Positions 29,190 through 37,966 are shown, numbered from the stretch's first letter. The stretch is DNA of 64,000 nt from Mesorhizobium japonicum MAFF 303099 (GCF_000009625.1 NC_002678.2:3442001-3506000); one strand, 5' to 3'. Notes: generated from the letters alone by a model not told the origin. Made by a program: numbers and translations.

Positions 29190-29657
29190 GTGAAAAATAG
29201 AATTTTTCTTCTGCTTGCGGTGGTCGCCGTCTTTGCCGGGCACCAATCAACGCAGGCTCTGGCGGCGCAGACATCCAAGTTCCGTACCTGCAAAAGTTTT
29301 GATGGCCCGTTCCAGATTCCCGCTTCCCAGCAATGCCCGTTGAGCGGCTATGCGCAGGGTTCCGGAGTTCCGACGGTCATCGAGGGCAAGCGAAAGGCGG
29401 TTACCCCGGCGCGGCAGAACCCCAACTTCCGTACCTGCAAAAGTTTTGACGGCCCGTTCCAGATTCCCGTTTCCCAGCAATGCCCGCTGAGCGGTTACGC
29501 GCAGGGTTCCGGAGTTCCGACGGTCATCCAGGGCAAGCGAAAGGCGGTTACCCCGGCGCGGCAGAACCCCAACTTCCGCAACTGCAGCGGTATTGACGGC
29601 CCCTTCCAGGTTCCCGCTTCCCAGAATTGCCCGTTGAGCGGTTACGCGCATTATTGA
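29190..29657 (+). CDS. Secreted protein of three tandem Cys modules
   Basis: The 155-residue product has a signal peptide (about residues 1-25, ending ALAA). It then consists almost entirely of three tandem modules: two of 49 residues, nearly identical (CKSFDGPFQIP... QQCPLSGYAQ, with a basic linker GKRKAVTPARQNP), and a final shorter one ending SGYAHY like the upstream gene. GTG at 29190 is the likely start. The near identity of modules 1 and 2 points to recent duplication. No function can be assigned. Confidence 0.7.
   Translation: MKNRIFLLLAVVAVFAGHQSTQALAAQTSKFRTCKSFDGPFQIPASQQCPLSGYAQGSGVPTVIEGKRKAVTPARQNPNFRTCKSFDGPFQIPVSQQCPLSGYAQGSGVPTVIQGKRKAVTPARQNPNFRNCSGIDGPFQVPASQNCPLSGYAHY
29281..29654 (+). 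repeat. 147-base tandem coding repeat
   Basis: Two copies of a 147-base unit (29281-29427 and 29428-29574) are followed by a partial third (29575-29654). The first two differ at only a few bases, while the third resembles the 3' end of the upstream gene. The unit length is a multiple of three, so changes in copy number keep the reading frame. Confidence 0.9.
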
Positions 29658-29664
29658 GAGTGAT

Positions 29665-30207
29665 GTGCCCAGGCGCTCGGCCATTCCTGGAATCGGTTTC
29701 CTGCCCGCCTTGGCTGTCCTGGCAAGCTTGGCTGTTGCCAAAGCCGACGATTATGACCCCGCCTCGCTCGACCTCGCCGCGCTGATCGAATGCAGGGCCG
29801 ACGTGTCCGCTTATACTGGCTATGCCCTTTGGCTGGCCGGTGATCCCGGCGCGGCCAGCACGCTCGGCTGGAAAGAGGTGCCGTCAGGCAATGCCTTCCT
29901 GCGGCAATATCAACTGCCCGCCCCGGCCCATGTCTTCGGTCATGAGACGGGGACAATCGTCTTTACCGCGTCGGGGCCGATGGCAGTGCTTGACGGCATT
30001 GCCGCTCCCGACCTCGCCCGGCAGCTCGACGTCCCGGCAATGGTCTCGTCGCCGGACAAATTCCTGGGCGAGAAGGTCGTGGCCGAGAGCACTGACGACA
30101 CCGGCGGCGTCAGCCTTTCCACGCGCATCACGCTCAACGTCTCGACCGTCGCTTCCCATCCCGGCAAGACGCTGGCCGGCTGCTCCTACGTGCTTGATGT
30201 GAAATAG
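29665..30207 (+). CDS. Secreted protein of unknown function
   Basis: This 180-residue protein starts at GTG just after the Cys-module gene and has a signal peptide (FLPALAVLASLAVAKA, cleavage near residue 27). The mature part contains LIECRADVSAYTGYALWLAG, and near the end HPGKTLAGCSYVLDVK, so two Cys may pair. No known domain was recognised. A short gap of 7 bases suggests co-transcription with the preceding gene. There is no good ribosome site, which leaves the exact start uncertain. Confidence 0.65.
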   Translation: MPRRSAIPGIGFLPALAVLASLAVAKADDYDPASLDLAALIECRADVSAYTGYALWLAGDPGAASTLGWKEVPSGNAFLRQYQLPAPAHVFGHETGTIVFTASGPMAVLDGIAAPDLARQLDVPAMVSSPDKFLGEKVVAESTDDTGGVSLSTRITLNVSTVASHPGKTLAGCSYVLDVK

Positions 30208-30328
30208 AAAATCCGGCGTTGCACGGAGTTCGATTGAGCCAAGTGAAATACGCCCCCGGCTCAGGGATTTGACCGGCGCATCGGCGACGACCCCGCATAC
30301 CTTGGCGGTTAGCCGGGAACGCCACCGC

Positions 30329-30515
30329 TTCGTCATCCACGGGCGGAGCAAGGAGCGTAGCGACGCGGCGCAGACCCGAGGATCCATGCCGCGACCATCG
30401 AACTCCGCCACGGTGCGGAATTCTGCTCCGCTGCACCCTTCGTCCAACGTCACGGAATGGATCCCAGGGTCTTCGCGACGGAGCTTCGCTCCTGCTACGC
30501 CCAGGGATGACGAAG
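30329..30515. repeat. Palindromic intergenic element, copy C
   Basis: The arms TTCGTCATCCACGGGCGGAG and CCCAGGGATGACGAAG face each other. GCGCAGACCCGAGGATCCATG on the left is balanced by ACGGAATGGATCCCAGGG on the right. The loop carries GTGCGGAATTCTGCTCCGC. It has the same architecture as copies A and B and no coding content, and it lies between an unknown secreted-protein gene and the transglycosylase terminator. Confidence 0.85.
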
Positions 30516-30532
30516 TAGGGGACTTCCACCAA

Positions 30533-30559
30533 CAAAAAAGCCCGGCGCATGGCCGGGCT
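30533..30559 (-). terminator. Terminator of the lytic transglycosylase gene
   Basis: On the minus strand AGCCCGGC pairs with GCCGGGCT and is followed by TTTTTTG. It lies about 20 bases past the stop of the transglycosylase gene. Confidence 0.9.
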
Positions 30560-30579
30560 CTTGTCGGATAAGTTTTCAA

Positions 30580-31377
30580 TCAATCGCCGTCGATCGCCGT
30601 GGCGATGCGCACGATGGCCTGCTGGTAGACGCTGGCGTCATTCCAGCCGGCAATTGCGCCGATATTGTCCGCCGCGCTCGCGCCGCGCCGCCAGCCATGG
30701 GCCTTGAGGAAGTTGGCGGTGGAAGCCAGTGCGGTGGCCTTGTCGCGCAGGTTGCCGCTGCCCACGCCATATTTCAGGACGTTCCCGGGCAGGAACTGCG
30801 TATGGCCGATTTCGCCATGCGCGGCGCCGACCGACGAGGCGCTCAAGGCGCCGCGATCGACCAGCTTCAGCGCCGCAATGGCATGCGGGTGAAAGAATTC
30901 CGGGCGGCGGCAATCATAGGCAAGTGTCAAAATGGCCGAGACCGTATTCTGGTTGCCCATGGACGAACCGAAGCCGGTCTCCATGCCCCAGATGGCCAGC
31001 AATACGCCGGGCGACACGCCGTAATTGCTCTCGATCTGGCTGAACATCGCCGCGTTTGCCTTTTTCAGCGAACGGCCCTTGGAAATGATCGCCGCGCCGC
31101 CACGGCGCTTCATGAAGGCATCCACCGAGCCGCTGAACGCCTTGTGAATGCCGCGGTCGACGGAAATTGTCTTTGTCGCGTAAGTGGCGCCAGCCAAAGC
31201 GGCCAGGCCCTTGGCGCCCACGCCTTCGGCTTTAGCCTGTTCGGCGAAGCCCGGCTTCCAGGCATCGAAGCCCGCACCGGTGCTGCCACAGCTGGCCGCC
31301 GCCTGTGCGCCCGTCGCCAGCCCAAGCACGGCCACCACCGCGGCCGCTAAAATCCTACCCTTGGCAAGAAATGCCAT
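30580..31377 (-). CDS. Lytic murein transglycosylase, MltB-like (SLT_2)
   Basis: The 265-residue secreted enzyme cleaves peptidoglycan glycosidic bonds with formation of 1,6-anhydromuramic acid. It has a signal peptide (about residues 1-26, ending ATGAQA) but no lipobox, so it should be soluble. The MltB signature LLAIWGMETGFGSSMGNQNT contains the catalytic Glu, and GEIGHTQFLPGNVLKYG is the second motif. The ATG at 31377 follows CAGGAGA. It lacks a C-terminal peptidoglycan-binding domain, like many rhizobial forms. Confidence 0.92.
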   Translation of the reverse strand: MAFLAKGRILAAAVVAVLGLATGAQAAASCGSTGAGFDAWKPGFAEQAKAEGVGAKGLAALAGATYATKTISVDRGIHKAFSGSVDAFMKRRGGAAIISKGRSLKKANAAMFSQIESNYGVSPGVLLAIWGMETGFGSSMGNQNTVSAILTLAYDCRRPEFFHPHAIAALKLVDRGALSASSVGAAHGEIGHTQFLPGNVLKYGVGSGNLRDKATALASTANFLKAHGWRRGASAADNIGAIAGWNDASVYQQAIVRIATAIDGD

Positions 31378-31765
31378 GTTGTTCTCCTGGTTGCCTGATT
31401 CACGTCCCATCTGCGAATTTGCCAGCGAAACGTGCATTTGTCACCGTCCGCGGCACGATGCTGGCGAATGCCGGGGAATTTGCCTACGATCAAGTGATTA
31501 TTGTGGCGGGGTCGAAATTGCCATGGAAGACGTCGATGTCGCATCGGCGGCCGCGCCTGGGCCAACGCCCGGCATTTCGGCGTGCCTTCCGACATCGGCG
31601 GCGTGATCATCGGCGGCGCGGCGGGGCTTGCCACGGCCGGCACCCTGCAGGCGATGGGCGGCTTGCGGCGAAATGGCATCGAAACATGCGGAACGCCGGC
31701 CGGCGATTGGCGTTGGGCACCTGCCGCCCGACACGACAGGCTGGCTCTGAGGTTTTGAGGCCGAC
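31378..31765. other. Intergenic region without a recognised gene
   Basis: These 388 bases lie between divergent genes. Short plus-strand frames are open (one encodes FGVPSDIGGVIIGGAAGLAT), but they have no plausible start and no family match. No repeat or hairpin was noted. Confidence 0.45.
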
Positions 31766-32863
31766 ATGAAACTCTTCGACTGCCCGCATTGCGGCCACCG
31801 TCTCTACTTCGAGAACGCGCAATGCCTGAATTGCTCCAGCCTCGTGCTCTACGATCCCGAACACGCCCGCTTCGCCCTGTCGGGCGCCGACGGCATCTTC
31901 CAGTGCACCAATGCCGATGAATGCGCCTGCAACTGGATGGCCGAACCGGGACATGGGTTTTGCCGCGCCTGCGCGCTGAATCAGCTGATCCCCGATCTCT
32001 CCGTCGACGGCAACCGCCGCCGCTGGATCCGGGTCGAGGCGGCCAAGAAGCGCGCCATCTATTCGCTGCTCGCCTTCGGCCTGCCGGTGGCGCCCAAGCA
32101 GGCGCCCGCGGACGAGGTGGGTCTCGCCTTCGACTTCCTCGCCGATCCGATCGGCGGCGGGCCGGGCGGCGAACGCATCCTCACCGGCCATGACAATGGC
32201 CTGATCACGCTCAACGTCGCCGAGGCCGATTCGGCCGAGCGCGAGAAGCGCCGCGTCGAGATGGGCGAGAATTACCGGACGCTGCTCGGCCATTTCCGCC
32301 ACGAACTCGGCCACTATTACTGGGATCGCCTGATCCGCGACGATGCGCAACGGCTGGACGCTTTCCGCGCTCTGTTCGGCGACGACCGCGCCGATTACGA
32401 ACAGGCGCTGACGGCTTACTACGCCAACGGTGCCGCGCCCGACTGGCAGCAAAACCACATCTCGGCCTACGCCACCTCGCATCCCTGGGAGGACTGGGCC
32501 GAGACCTGGGCCCACCATCTGCACATCACCGACACGCTGGAGATGGTCCACGCGCTGAATTTCCCGCTCGGCCGGCTGGAGACGGTGGAAGCCAATGATT
32601 TGCCGCGCGGCGACACCGGCGGCGAACTGCAGGCGGCCCCTTCGGAGCCTGCCAACACTCCCGAGCCCTTCGAAAGGATCCTTACCCGCTGGCTGGTGCT
32701 GTCGGAAGCCTCCAATTCGATCAACCGCTGCATGGGTCTGCCCGACCTCTATCCCTTCGTCATTTCAGATGTGACGGCGCGAAAACTGGCCTTCGTTCAC
32801 GAGCTTTTGACCGGACTGCCGAAAGACGCGGGAACAAATCGTGAGTTGGCGCGGGCGTTTTAG
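31766..32863 (+). CDS. Zinc-binding putative metallopeptidase
   Basis: This 365-residue cytosolic protein begins with a zinc-ribbon (CPHCG at about 6-10, CLNCS at about 22-26) and a second Cys cluster (CTNADECACNW, then CRAC). Its C-terminal region has a gluzincin-type HELGHYYW motif (His179, Glu180, His183) after GLITLNVAEAD, and a downstream WEDWAETWAHHLHI helix with Glu as probable third ligand. The family is annotated as putative zinc-binding metallopeptidase without known substrate. It is a single gene with no export signal. Confidence 0.88.
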   Translation: MKLFDCPHCGHRLYFENAQCLNCSSLVLYDPEHARFALSGADGIFQCTNADECACNWMAEPGHGFCRACALNQLIPDLSVDGNRRRWIRVEAAKKRAIYSLLAFGLPVAPKQAPADEVGLAFDFLADPIGGGPGGERILTGHDNGLITLNVAEADSAEREKRRVEMGENYRTLLGHFRHELGHYYWDRLIRDDAQRLDAFRALFGDDRADYEQALTAYYANGAAPDWQQNHISAYATSHPWEDWAETWAHHLHITDTLEMVHALNFPLGRLETVEANDLPRGDTGGELQAAPSEPANTPEPFERILTRWLVLSEASNSINRCMGLPDLYPFVISDVTARKLAFVHELLTGLPKDAGTNRELARAF

Positions 32864-32926
32864 CCGGAACGCATGCGCTGCTGCCCCGTTTTCACGCCGA
32901 GGGACCAATGAAAACGGAGTGAGACC

Positions 32927-33532
32927 ATGAAATCCGTCTTGTTGCCCGCAATCGCCGGGATGATGACCGTGATGTCGGGCGCAGCTTTTGCCGACACCGC
33001 CGTCTCGGCCGTCACCGATCTCAACGTGCGCGCCGGCCCCGGTCCGCAATATCCGGTCATCGGCGTGCTCGCCGCCGGCCAGTCGGCGACGCTCAATGGC
33101 TGCATCGAAAACAGCAAATGGTGCACCATCGCCGAAGCCGGCGGCCAGGGCTGGGTCTATTCCGACTATGTGACGGCCGATTTCAGCGGCAGCCGGGTGA
33201 TCCTGACGCAGCGCCCGCACGGCTCCAGCGTGGCCATCGTCTCGCCTCCGAAAGACATCGGCAATTATTCGACCGACTATACCGGAGCGATTGTCGCCGG
33301 CCAGCCGGCCGAGGACGCCTTCCCCCCGCCTCCGGCCGAAGTCCGCACCTATGTCGATACGCATCGCCTCGACCCCGTCTATCTCGACGGCGAGGTGGTG
33401 ACCGGCGCGACCCTGCCCGATACTGTCGAGCTGCGCGAAATTCCCGACTACAACTACCGCTATGTCTATGTGAACGGTCAGCCGGCGCTGATCGATCCGC
33501 AGACGCGCCGCATCATGTACGTGGTGCGTTGA
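32927..33532 (+). CDS. Secreted SH3 domain / DUF1236 protein
   Basis: The 201-residue protein has a signal peptide (about residues 1-23, ending GAAFA). A bacterial SH3 domain follows (AVTDLNVRAGPGPQYPVIGVLAAGQ... GWVYSDYV, about 26-85). A C-terminal DUF1236 segment has LREIPDYNYRYVYVNGQPALIDPQTRRIMYVV. The combination is common in rhizobia and probably binds cell-wall material in the periplasm. Its gene lies 63 bases after the zinc peptidase gene, close enough to share a transcript. Confidence 0.88.
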   Translation: MKSVLLPAIAGMMTVMSGAAFADTAVSAVTDLNVRAGPGPQYPVIGVLAAGQSATLNGCIENSKWCTIAEAGGQGWVYSDYVTADFSGSRVILTQRPHGSSVAIVSPPKDIGNYSTDYTGAIVAGQPAEDAFPPPPAEVRTYVDTHRLDPVYLDGEVVTGATLPDTVELREIPDYNYRYVYVNGQPALIDPQTRRIMYVVR

Positions 33533-33683
33533 TGGAAACCAGCGGTCGCCAAGGCGGCCGCTGGCGACACTTGACAGTCGGTTTCTGCAGCACCCTGAGC
33601 AGTGCCTGATGTCGTGCGGGGTTCATTGATGTTGGACGAATGGCGATTCCGATTCCCGAGGCCATCGGCTAGATCAAAAGGCG

Positions 33684-34670
33684 ATGGATTCGGGTGAGGG
33701 ACCGAGCGTGACGATCGACGACACCGCCTTCGAGCGCTACCGCCGGTCGCCGAACGCCAGGACGACCTTGCCGCGCCTGTTCCTGGGAACGCTGATCGTC
33801 GTCGTATTATGGGGCGTCACCACCGCGGCTGTGCTGTATGGCGGCGCCTATGCCTTCTTCACCTGGCAGACACCGGCGGCTCCTCCGTCCGACGGAGCGA
33901 TGCAAGGCTTCCTCGCCTCGCCGATCGGCATCCTCACCGCGCTCGCCTCCTTCGCCGGCATCTGGTTCGGCCTGTGGATCGCCATGCGCTGGGTGCATGG
34001 CGAACCGCTGTCGGCGCTGCTTGGCGCCAGCCGCCGCGTATCGCTGCCGGACTTCCTCAAGGGGCTGGTCGCGGTGCTGATCACTTCGGCTGTCTCCGAA
34101 ATCCTGCTCTACCTGCTGCAGCCCGGGATCGCGCGTGGCACGATCAACCTGTCGTCCTGGCTGCTGTTCGCGATCCCGATCGTCTCGCTCACTCTGCTGC
34201 AAACGTCCTCGGAAGAGATGCTGTTTCGCGGCTATCTGCCGCGTGGCCTGGCCAACCGGTTCAGGAGCCCGCTGATCTGGGCCCTGCTGCCCGGCCTGCT
34301 GTTCACCTCGCTGCATTGGAGCAGCGCCTCGTCGCTCGCCATCAACGCCTGCGTGCTGGTCTCGATCGCCGCTTTCGCGCTGCTTCTGACGCTCGTCGTC
34401 TACGCCACCGGCAATCTTGGTGCCGCGCTCGGCGCCCATCTCGGCAACAACCTGACCGGCTTCCTGGTCATCTCGCACCAGGAGAGCTACAATTCCTTCG
34501 CCCTGTTCACCGCCAAGCCGCTCGAAGGGCCGGGCTGGGTGATGTCGGATGCGGTCCTCATCGCCCTTATCGGCATCGCCTGCAGCCTGCTTACGATCGT
34601 GCTGCTGCTGCATTCCCGCTCGCCGCTCAGGATCACGGCCGGGCTTTCCGACGCCAAAAGCGCGGCCTGA
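33684..34670 (+). CDS. CPBP family intramembrane protease
   Basis: This 328-residue protein has about eight hydrophobic helices and the CPBP/Rce1-type motifs: SSEEMLFRGYLPRGL (Glu177/Glu178 and Arg182), then LLFTSLHWSS with the conserved His, and a final AHLGNNLTGF with His and Asn. These residues form the active site of glutamic intramembrane proteases. Bacterial members process small peptides or anchor other proteins, and the substrate here is unknown. The soluble N-terminal 35 residues are poorly conserved. Confidence 0.88.
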   Translation: MDSGEGPSVTIDDTAFERYRRSPNARTTLPRLFLGTLIVVVLWGVTTAAVLYGGAYAFFTWQTPAAPPSDGAMQGFLASPIGILTALASFAGIWFGLWIAMRWVHGEPLSALLGASRRVSLPDFLKGLVAVLITSAVSEILLYLLQPGIARGTINLSSWLLFAIPIVSLTLLQTSSEEMLFRGYLPRGLANRFRSPLIWALLPGLLFTSLHWSSASSLAINACVLVSIAAFALLLTLVVYATGNLGAALGAHLGNNLTGFLVISHQESYNSFALFTAKPLEGPGWVMSDAVLIALIGIACSLLTIVLLLHSRSPLRITAGLSDAKSAA

Positions 34671-34744
34671 TTGCGGCGCAAGCAACGGCGCCGCCCGGCC
34701 CTTGTCTTGACTCTTCGGTCGATTTCCTGTCTACACGCCTCGAA

Positions 34745-34868
34745 TTCCGCGACGAGTATCCCTCCGAGCAAGCCGACCAGGACGCCGAAGCCTCTTTGAG
34801 GCCAAGTGCTGTAAACAGATCCTGGAGGCCAACACCCGGCAGCGCAATGCGCCCCCGGGTGCTTTTTG
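34745..34868 (+). ncRNA. Structured 5' leader of ffh (candidate ffh RNA motif)
   Basis: The 280 bases between the protease gene and ffh do not encode a recognised protein. They end in a hairpin (ACACCCGG against CCGGGTGC) followed by TTTTT at 34864-34868, about 85 bases before the ffh start. Upstream lie further short stems (GCCTCTTTGAGGC). A conserved RNA named the ffh motif has been reported upstream of ffh in Alphaproteobacteria, and position and structure fit it. A terminator inside the leader would allow attenuation. Confidence 0.55.
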
Positions 34869-34954
34869 GTTTTGGGCTTTGCTTTTGCTTGGACAGTTGG
34901 CGCGAACGCATTACCTCTCGGGCATCATCCGGGTGCCAGGGAAAAGGAAAACGA

Positions 34955-36553
34955 ATGTTTGAATCGCTGCAGGAGCGCCTTGGCTCCATCCTGAACGGCC
35001 TCACCGGTCGCGGCGCGCTTTCCGAGGCTGATGTCTCGGCGGCGCTGCGCGAGGTGCGCCGTGCGCTGCTCGAGGCCGACGTGGCGCTGGAAGTGGTGCG
35101 GTCCTTCACCGACAAGGTGCGCGAAAAGGCCGTCGGCGCCGCGGTGCTGAAGTCGATCAAGCCCGGCCAGATGGTCGTCAAGATCGTTCATGACGAGCTG
35201 GTCGACATGCTGGGCGCCGAGGGCGTCGCCATCGACCTCAATGCGCCGGCCCCCGTCGTTATCATGATGGTCGGCCTGCAGGGCTCCGGCAAGACGACCA
35301 CTTCGGCCAAGATTGCCAAGCGGCTGACCGAGCGCCAGAACAAGAAGGTTCTGATGGCCTCGCTCGACACGCGGCGGCCCGCCGCGCAGGAGCAGTTGCG
35401 CCAGCTCGGCGAGCAGACCAAGGTCGCGACGCTGCCGATCATTGCTGGCCAGAACCCCGTCGATATCGCCAGGCGCGCCGTGCAGGCGGCCAAGCTCGGC
35501 GGCCATGACGTCGTCATCCTCGACACCGCCGGCCGCACCCATATCGACGAGCCGCTGATGGTCGAGATGGCCGACATCAAGAAGGTGTCGAGCCCGCACG
35601 AGATCCTGCTGGTCGCCGATTCGCTGACCGGCCAGGACGCCGTCAACCTGGCCAAAAGCTTCGACGAGCGCGTCGGCATCACCGGCCTGGTGCTGACCCG
35701 CATGGACGGCGACGGCCGCGGCGGTGCGGCGCTTTCGATGCGCGCCGTCACCGGCAAGCCGATCAAGCTGATCGGCACCGGCGAAAAGATGGACGGGCTG
35801 GAGGAATTCCACCCCAAGCGCATCGCCGACCGCATCCTCGGCATGGGCGACATCGTCTCGCTGGTCGAAAAGGCCGCCGAAAACATCGACGCCGAGCAGG
35901 CGGCGGCGATGGCCAAGAAGATGCAGTCGGGCAAGTTCGACCTGAACGACCTCGCCCAGCAGCTTCAGCAGATGTCGAAAATGGGCGGCATGGGCGGCAT
36001 CATGGGCATGATGCCCGGCATGGGCAAGATGAAGGACCAGATGGCCGCCGCCGGCCTCGACGACAAGATGTTCGGCCGCCAGCTCGCCATCATCTCGTCG
36101 ATGACCAAGGCCGAGCGCGCCAACCCCGATATTCTCAAGCATTCGCGCAAAAAGCGCATCGCCGCCGGCTCCGGCACCGACGCCGCCGAGATCAACAAGC
36201 TGTTGAAGATGCATCGCGGCATGGCCGACATGATGAAGGCGATGGGCGGCAAGGGCAAAGGCGGCGGCCTGATGCGCGGCATGATGGGCGGCCTTGCTTC
36301 CAAGATGGGTCTCGGCGGCATGATGCCCGGCGGTATGGGAGGCATGGGCGGCATGCCCGATCTCTCCAAGATGGATCCCAAGCAGCTCGAAGCCTTGCAG
36401 AAGCAGGCGCAGGCCGCCGGCCTCGGCGGCATGAAGGGCCTGCCCGGCGGACTTCCCGGTGGCGGCCTGCCAGGCCTGCCCGGCGGAATGAAACTTCCGG
36501 GGCTTCCCGGCCTCGGCGGCGGCGGACTGCCGGGCCTTGGCAAGAAGAAGTGA
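34955..36553 (+). CDS. ffh: Signal recognition particle protein
   Basis: The 532-residue SRP54 homologue binds signal sequences of nascent membrane proteins and hands them to FtsY. After the N helical bundle the G domain shows GLQGSGKTTTSAKIA (about 107-121), DTRRPAAQEQL, DTAGRTHID and TRMDGDGRGGAAL. The M domain begins near residue 310 and is rich in Met. The C-terminal 60 residues form an extended Gly/Met/Pro/Leu tail ending in KKK. The start is the ATG after AAGGAAAACGA. Chorismate mutase and rpsP follow closely. Confidence 0.97.
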   Translation: MFESLQERLGSILNGLTGRGALSEADVSAALREVRRALLEADVALEVVRSFTDKVREKAVGAAVLKSIKPGQMVVKIVHDELVDMLGAEGVAIDLNAPAPVVIMMVGLQGSGKTTTSAKIAKRLTERQNKKVLMASLDTRRPAAQEQLRQLGEQTKVATLPIIAGQNPVDIARRAVQAAKLGGHDVVILDTAGRTHIDEPLMVEMADIKKVSSPHEILLVADSLTGQDAVNLAKSFDERVGITGLVLTRMDGDGRGGAALSMRAVTGKPIKLIGTGEKMDGLEEFHPKRIADRILGMGDIVSLVEKAAENIDAEQAAAMAKKMQSGKFDLNDLAQQLQQMSKMGGMGGIMGMMPGMGKMKDQMAAAGLDDKMFGRQLAIISSMTKAERANPDILKHSRKKRIAAGSGTDAAEINKLLKMHRGMADMMKAMGGKGKGGGLMRGMMGGLASKMGLGGMMPGGMGGMGGMPDLSKMDPKQLEALQKQAQAAGLGGMKGLPGGLPGGGLPGLPGGMKLPGLPGLGGGGLPGLGKKK

Positions 36554-36555
36554 GA

Positions 36556-36888
36556 ATGCGGATGAACGAAGAAAAGGACATGGCCGACGCCCGCACCATC
36601 CTGGCCGGCTACCGCGCTTCGATCGACAACATCGACGCCGCCCTCATCCACATGCTGGCCGAGCGCTTCCGCTGCACCAAGGCAGTCGGCGTGCTGAAGG
36701 CCGAGCATGGCCTGCCGCCGGCCGACCCGGCGCGCGAGCAGCAGCAGATCGCCCGTCTGCGCCAGCTGGCCAAGGACGCGCATCTCGACCCCGATTTCGC
36801 GGAGAAATTCCTCAACTTCGTCGTCCGCGAAGTGATCCGCCACCACGAACAGATCGCCGCTGCCAACGGCGTGACGAAAACCGGCTGA
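36556..36888 (+). CDS. Chorismate mutase, AroQ class
   Basis: This all-helical AroQ-type enzyme of about 110 residues converts chorismate to prephenate for Phe and Tyr synthesis. YRASIDNIDAALIHMLAERFRCTKAVGVLKAEHGLP carries the conserved Arg and Lys residues, and the C-terminal helix HHEQIAAANG fits the family. Several starts are possible (GTG 36550, ATG 36556, 36562, 36580). 36556 is a compromise, two bases after the ffh stop. Tight spacing means co-transcription with ffh. Confidence 0.9.
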   Translation: MRMNEEKDMADARTILAGYRASIDNIDAALIHMLAERFRCTKAVGVLKAEHGLPPADPAREQQQIARLRQLAKDAHLDPDFAEKFLNFVVREVIRHHEQIAAANGVTKTG

Positions 36889-36946
36889 AAACAAAAAATT
36901 TAGCCGAAATCATATCAACGAAATCAGAGCTTTTAGGAGATAAGAA

Positions 36947-37348
36947 ATGGCACTGAAGATCAGACTGGCCCGTGCGGGCTCGAAGAAGCGTCCTTACTAC
37001 CACGTCGTCGTCGCCGACGCCCGTTCACCGCGTGACGGCCGGTTCATCGAGTCGCTCGGCTCGTGGAACCCGCTGCTGCCGAAGGACGGCGAGCGCGTCA
37101 AGGTCGATGCCGACCGCGTCAAGCACTGGCTGTCGCACGGCGCCCAGCCGACCGACCGCGTACTGCGCTTCCTCGACGAGGCCGGCCTTGCCAAGCGCGA
37201 CGCCCGCTCCAACCCCAAGAAGGCCGAGCCGGGCAAGAAGGCGCAGGAACGCGCTGCTTTGCTGAAGAAGGCGCAGGAAGACGCTGCCGCCGCCGTTGCG
37301 GCCGCTGCCGCAGCACCCGCCGAGGCGGAAGCCGCCACCGCCGAGTAA
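36947..37348 (+). CDS. rpsP: 30S ribosomal protein S16
   Basis: This 133-residue ribosomal protein has the S16 core [35 protein letters not shown], with [14 protein letters not shown] and [16 protein letters not shown]-terminal extension of about 45 residues is rich in Ala and Lys, as in other rhizobia. TAGGAGAT gives a strong ribosome site. It is followed after 20 bases by a terminator rather than by rimM, trmD and rplS, the usual downstream genes. Confidence 0.97.
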   Translation: MALKIRLARAGSKKRPYYHVVVADARSPRDGRFIESLGSWNPLLPKDGERVKVDADRVKHWLSHGAQPTDRVLRFLDEAGLAKRDARSNPKKAEPGKKAQERAALLKKAQEDAAAAVAAAAAAPAEAEAATAE

Positions 37349-37369
37349 ATATCGCTTCATCGCATCGAC

Positions 37370-37397
37370 AAAACGGCGGGCCAGTGCCCGCCGTTTT
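37370..37397 (+). terminator. Rho-independent terminator of rpsP
   Basis: AAAACGGCGGG pairs perfectly with CCCGCCGTTTT around a 6-base loop. It closes the ffh-chorismate mutase-rpsP transcript. Confidence 0.9.
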
Positions 37398-37492
37398 GCT
37401 GTTCAGCCCCATCTCGCCCCGGCATCGCCTGCATCCCGCTTGACGAAAGACCTCGACGTTGATTTCCTTCCAGCTTCAGAGGGGTGTGAGTC

Positions 37493-37891
37493 TTGAAATC
37501 AGTTCTGGTTCTGGCCATCGCGGCCCTGGCGGCGCTAACCCTTGCCATGCCAGCCCAAGCGGCCGGTTTCGACAACATCGTGGTTTCAGCGACGAAGGGA
37601 GGCGAGCCCCAGAGCGAGTTCCCCGCGGACACACCGGTCGTCTATTTATCGGCTGACCTGGTGGACATCCCGGCTACGTCGACGATCACATTCTCCTGGA
37701 TTTCGATCGATTCTCATGGCGTTGCGCCAGCCAACTATACGATCGACAAGGTTGACCTCCACGTCGGAGAGAACACCGAGGCGGATTCGCAACTCAGCAA
37801 GCCCACGGCGGGGTGGCCGGTTGGCACCTATCGTGTTGATCTGTCTATCGACGGAACGGTTGCGGACTCGGCGCCCTTCAGCATTCGATGA
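37493..37891 (+). CDS. Secreted beta-sandwich-like protein, unknown
   Basis: This 132-residue protein starts at a TTG preceded by AGAGGGG and has a signal peptide (about residues 1-23, ending MPAQA). The mature part looks like a single beta-sandwich: PVVYLSADLVDIPATSTITFSW, then GWPVGTYRVDLSIDGTVADSAPFSI at the end. The latter pattern recurs in Ig-like modules of bacterial surface proteins. Its local base composition is less GC-rich than that of rpsP. Function is unknown. Confidence 0.7.
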   Translation: MKSVLVLAIAALAALTLAMPAQAAGFDNIVVSATKGGEPQSEFPADTPVVYLSADLVDIPATSTITFSWISIDSHGVAPANYTIDKVDLHVGENTEADSQLSKPTAGWPVGTYRVDLSIDGTVADSAPFSIR

Positions 37892-37966
37892 TTTGGCTGG
37901 CCGTAGCGCGGTTCTGTGCGAATAGGTCCCAGCCGACCACACCTCGCTGAGGCGCGGACGGGTCGG

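Noticed and set aside
31501..31758. Short plus-strand frame between the transglycosylase and zinc-peptidase genes
   Set aside because: It has no ribosome site, no family likeness and an Arg-rich composition, so it is left as intergenic.
34800..34870. Possible 4.5S (SRP) RNA gene next to ffh
   Set aside because: The conserved domain IV tetraloop region of SRP RNA (GGAAGGAAGCAGCC-like) is absent. The structure fits an mRNA leader better.
33809..34954. Upstream extension of the ffh frame over the protease gene
   Set aside because: The frame is open by chance, but the part before 34955 has no SRP likeness and overlaps the CPBP protease gene and the structured leader.
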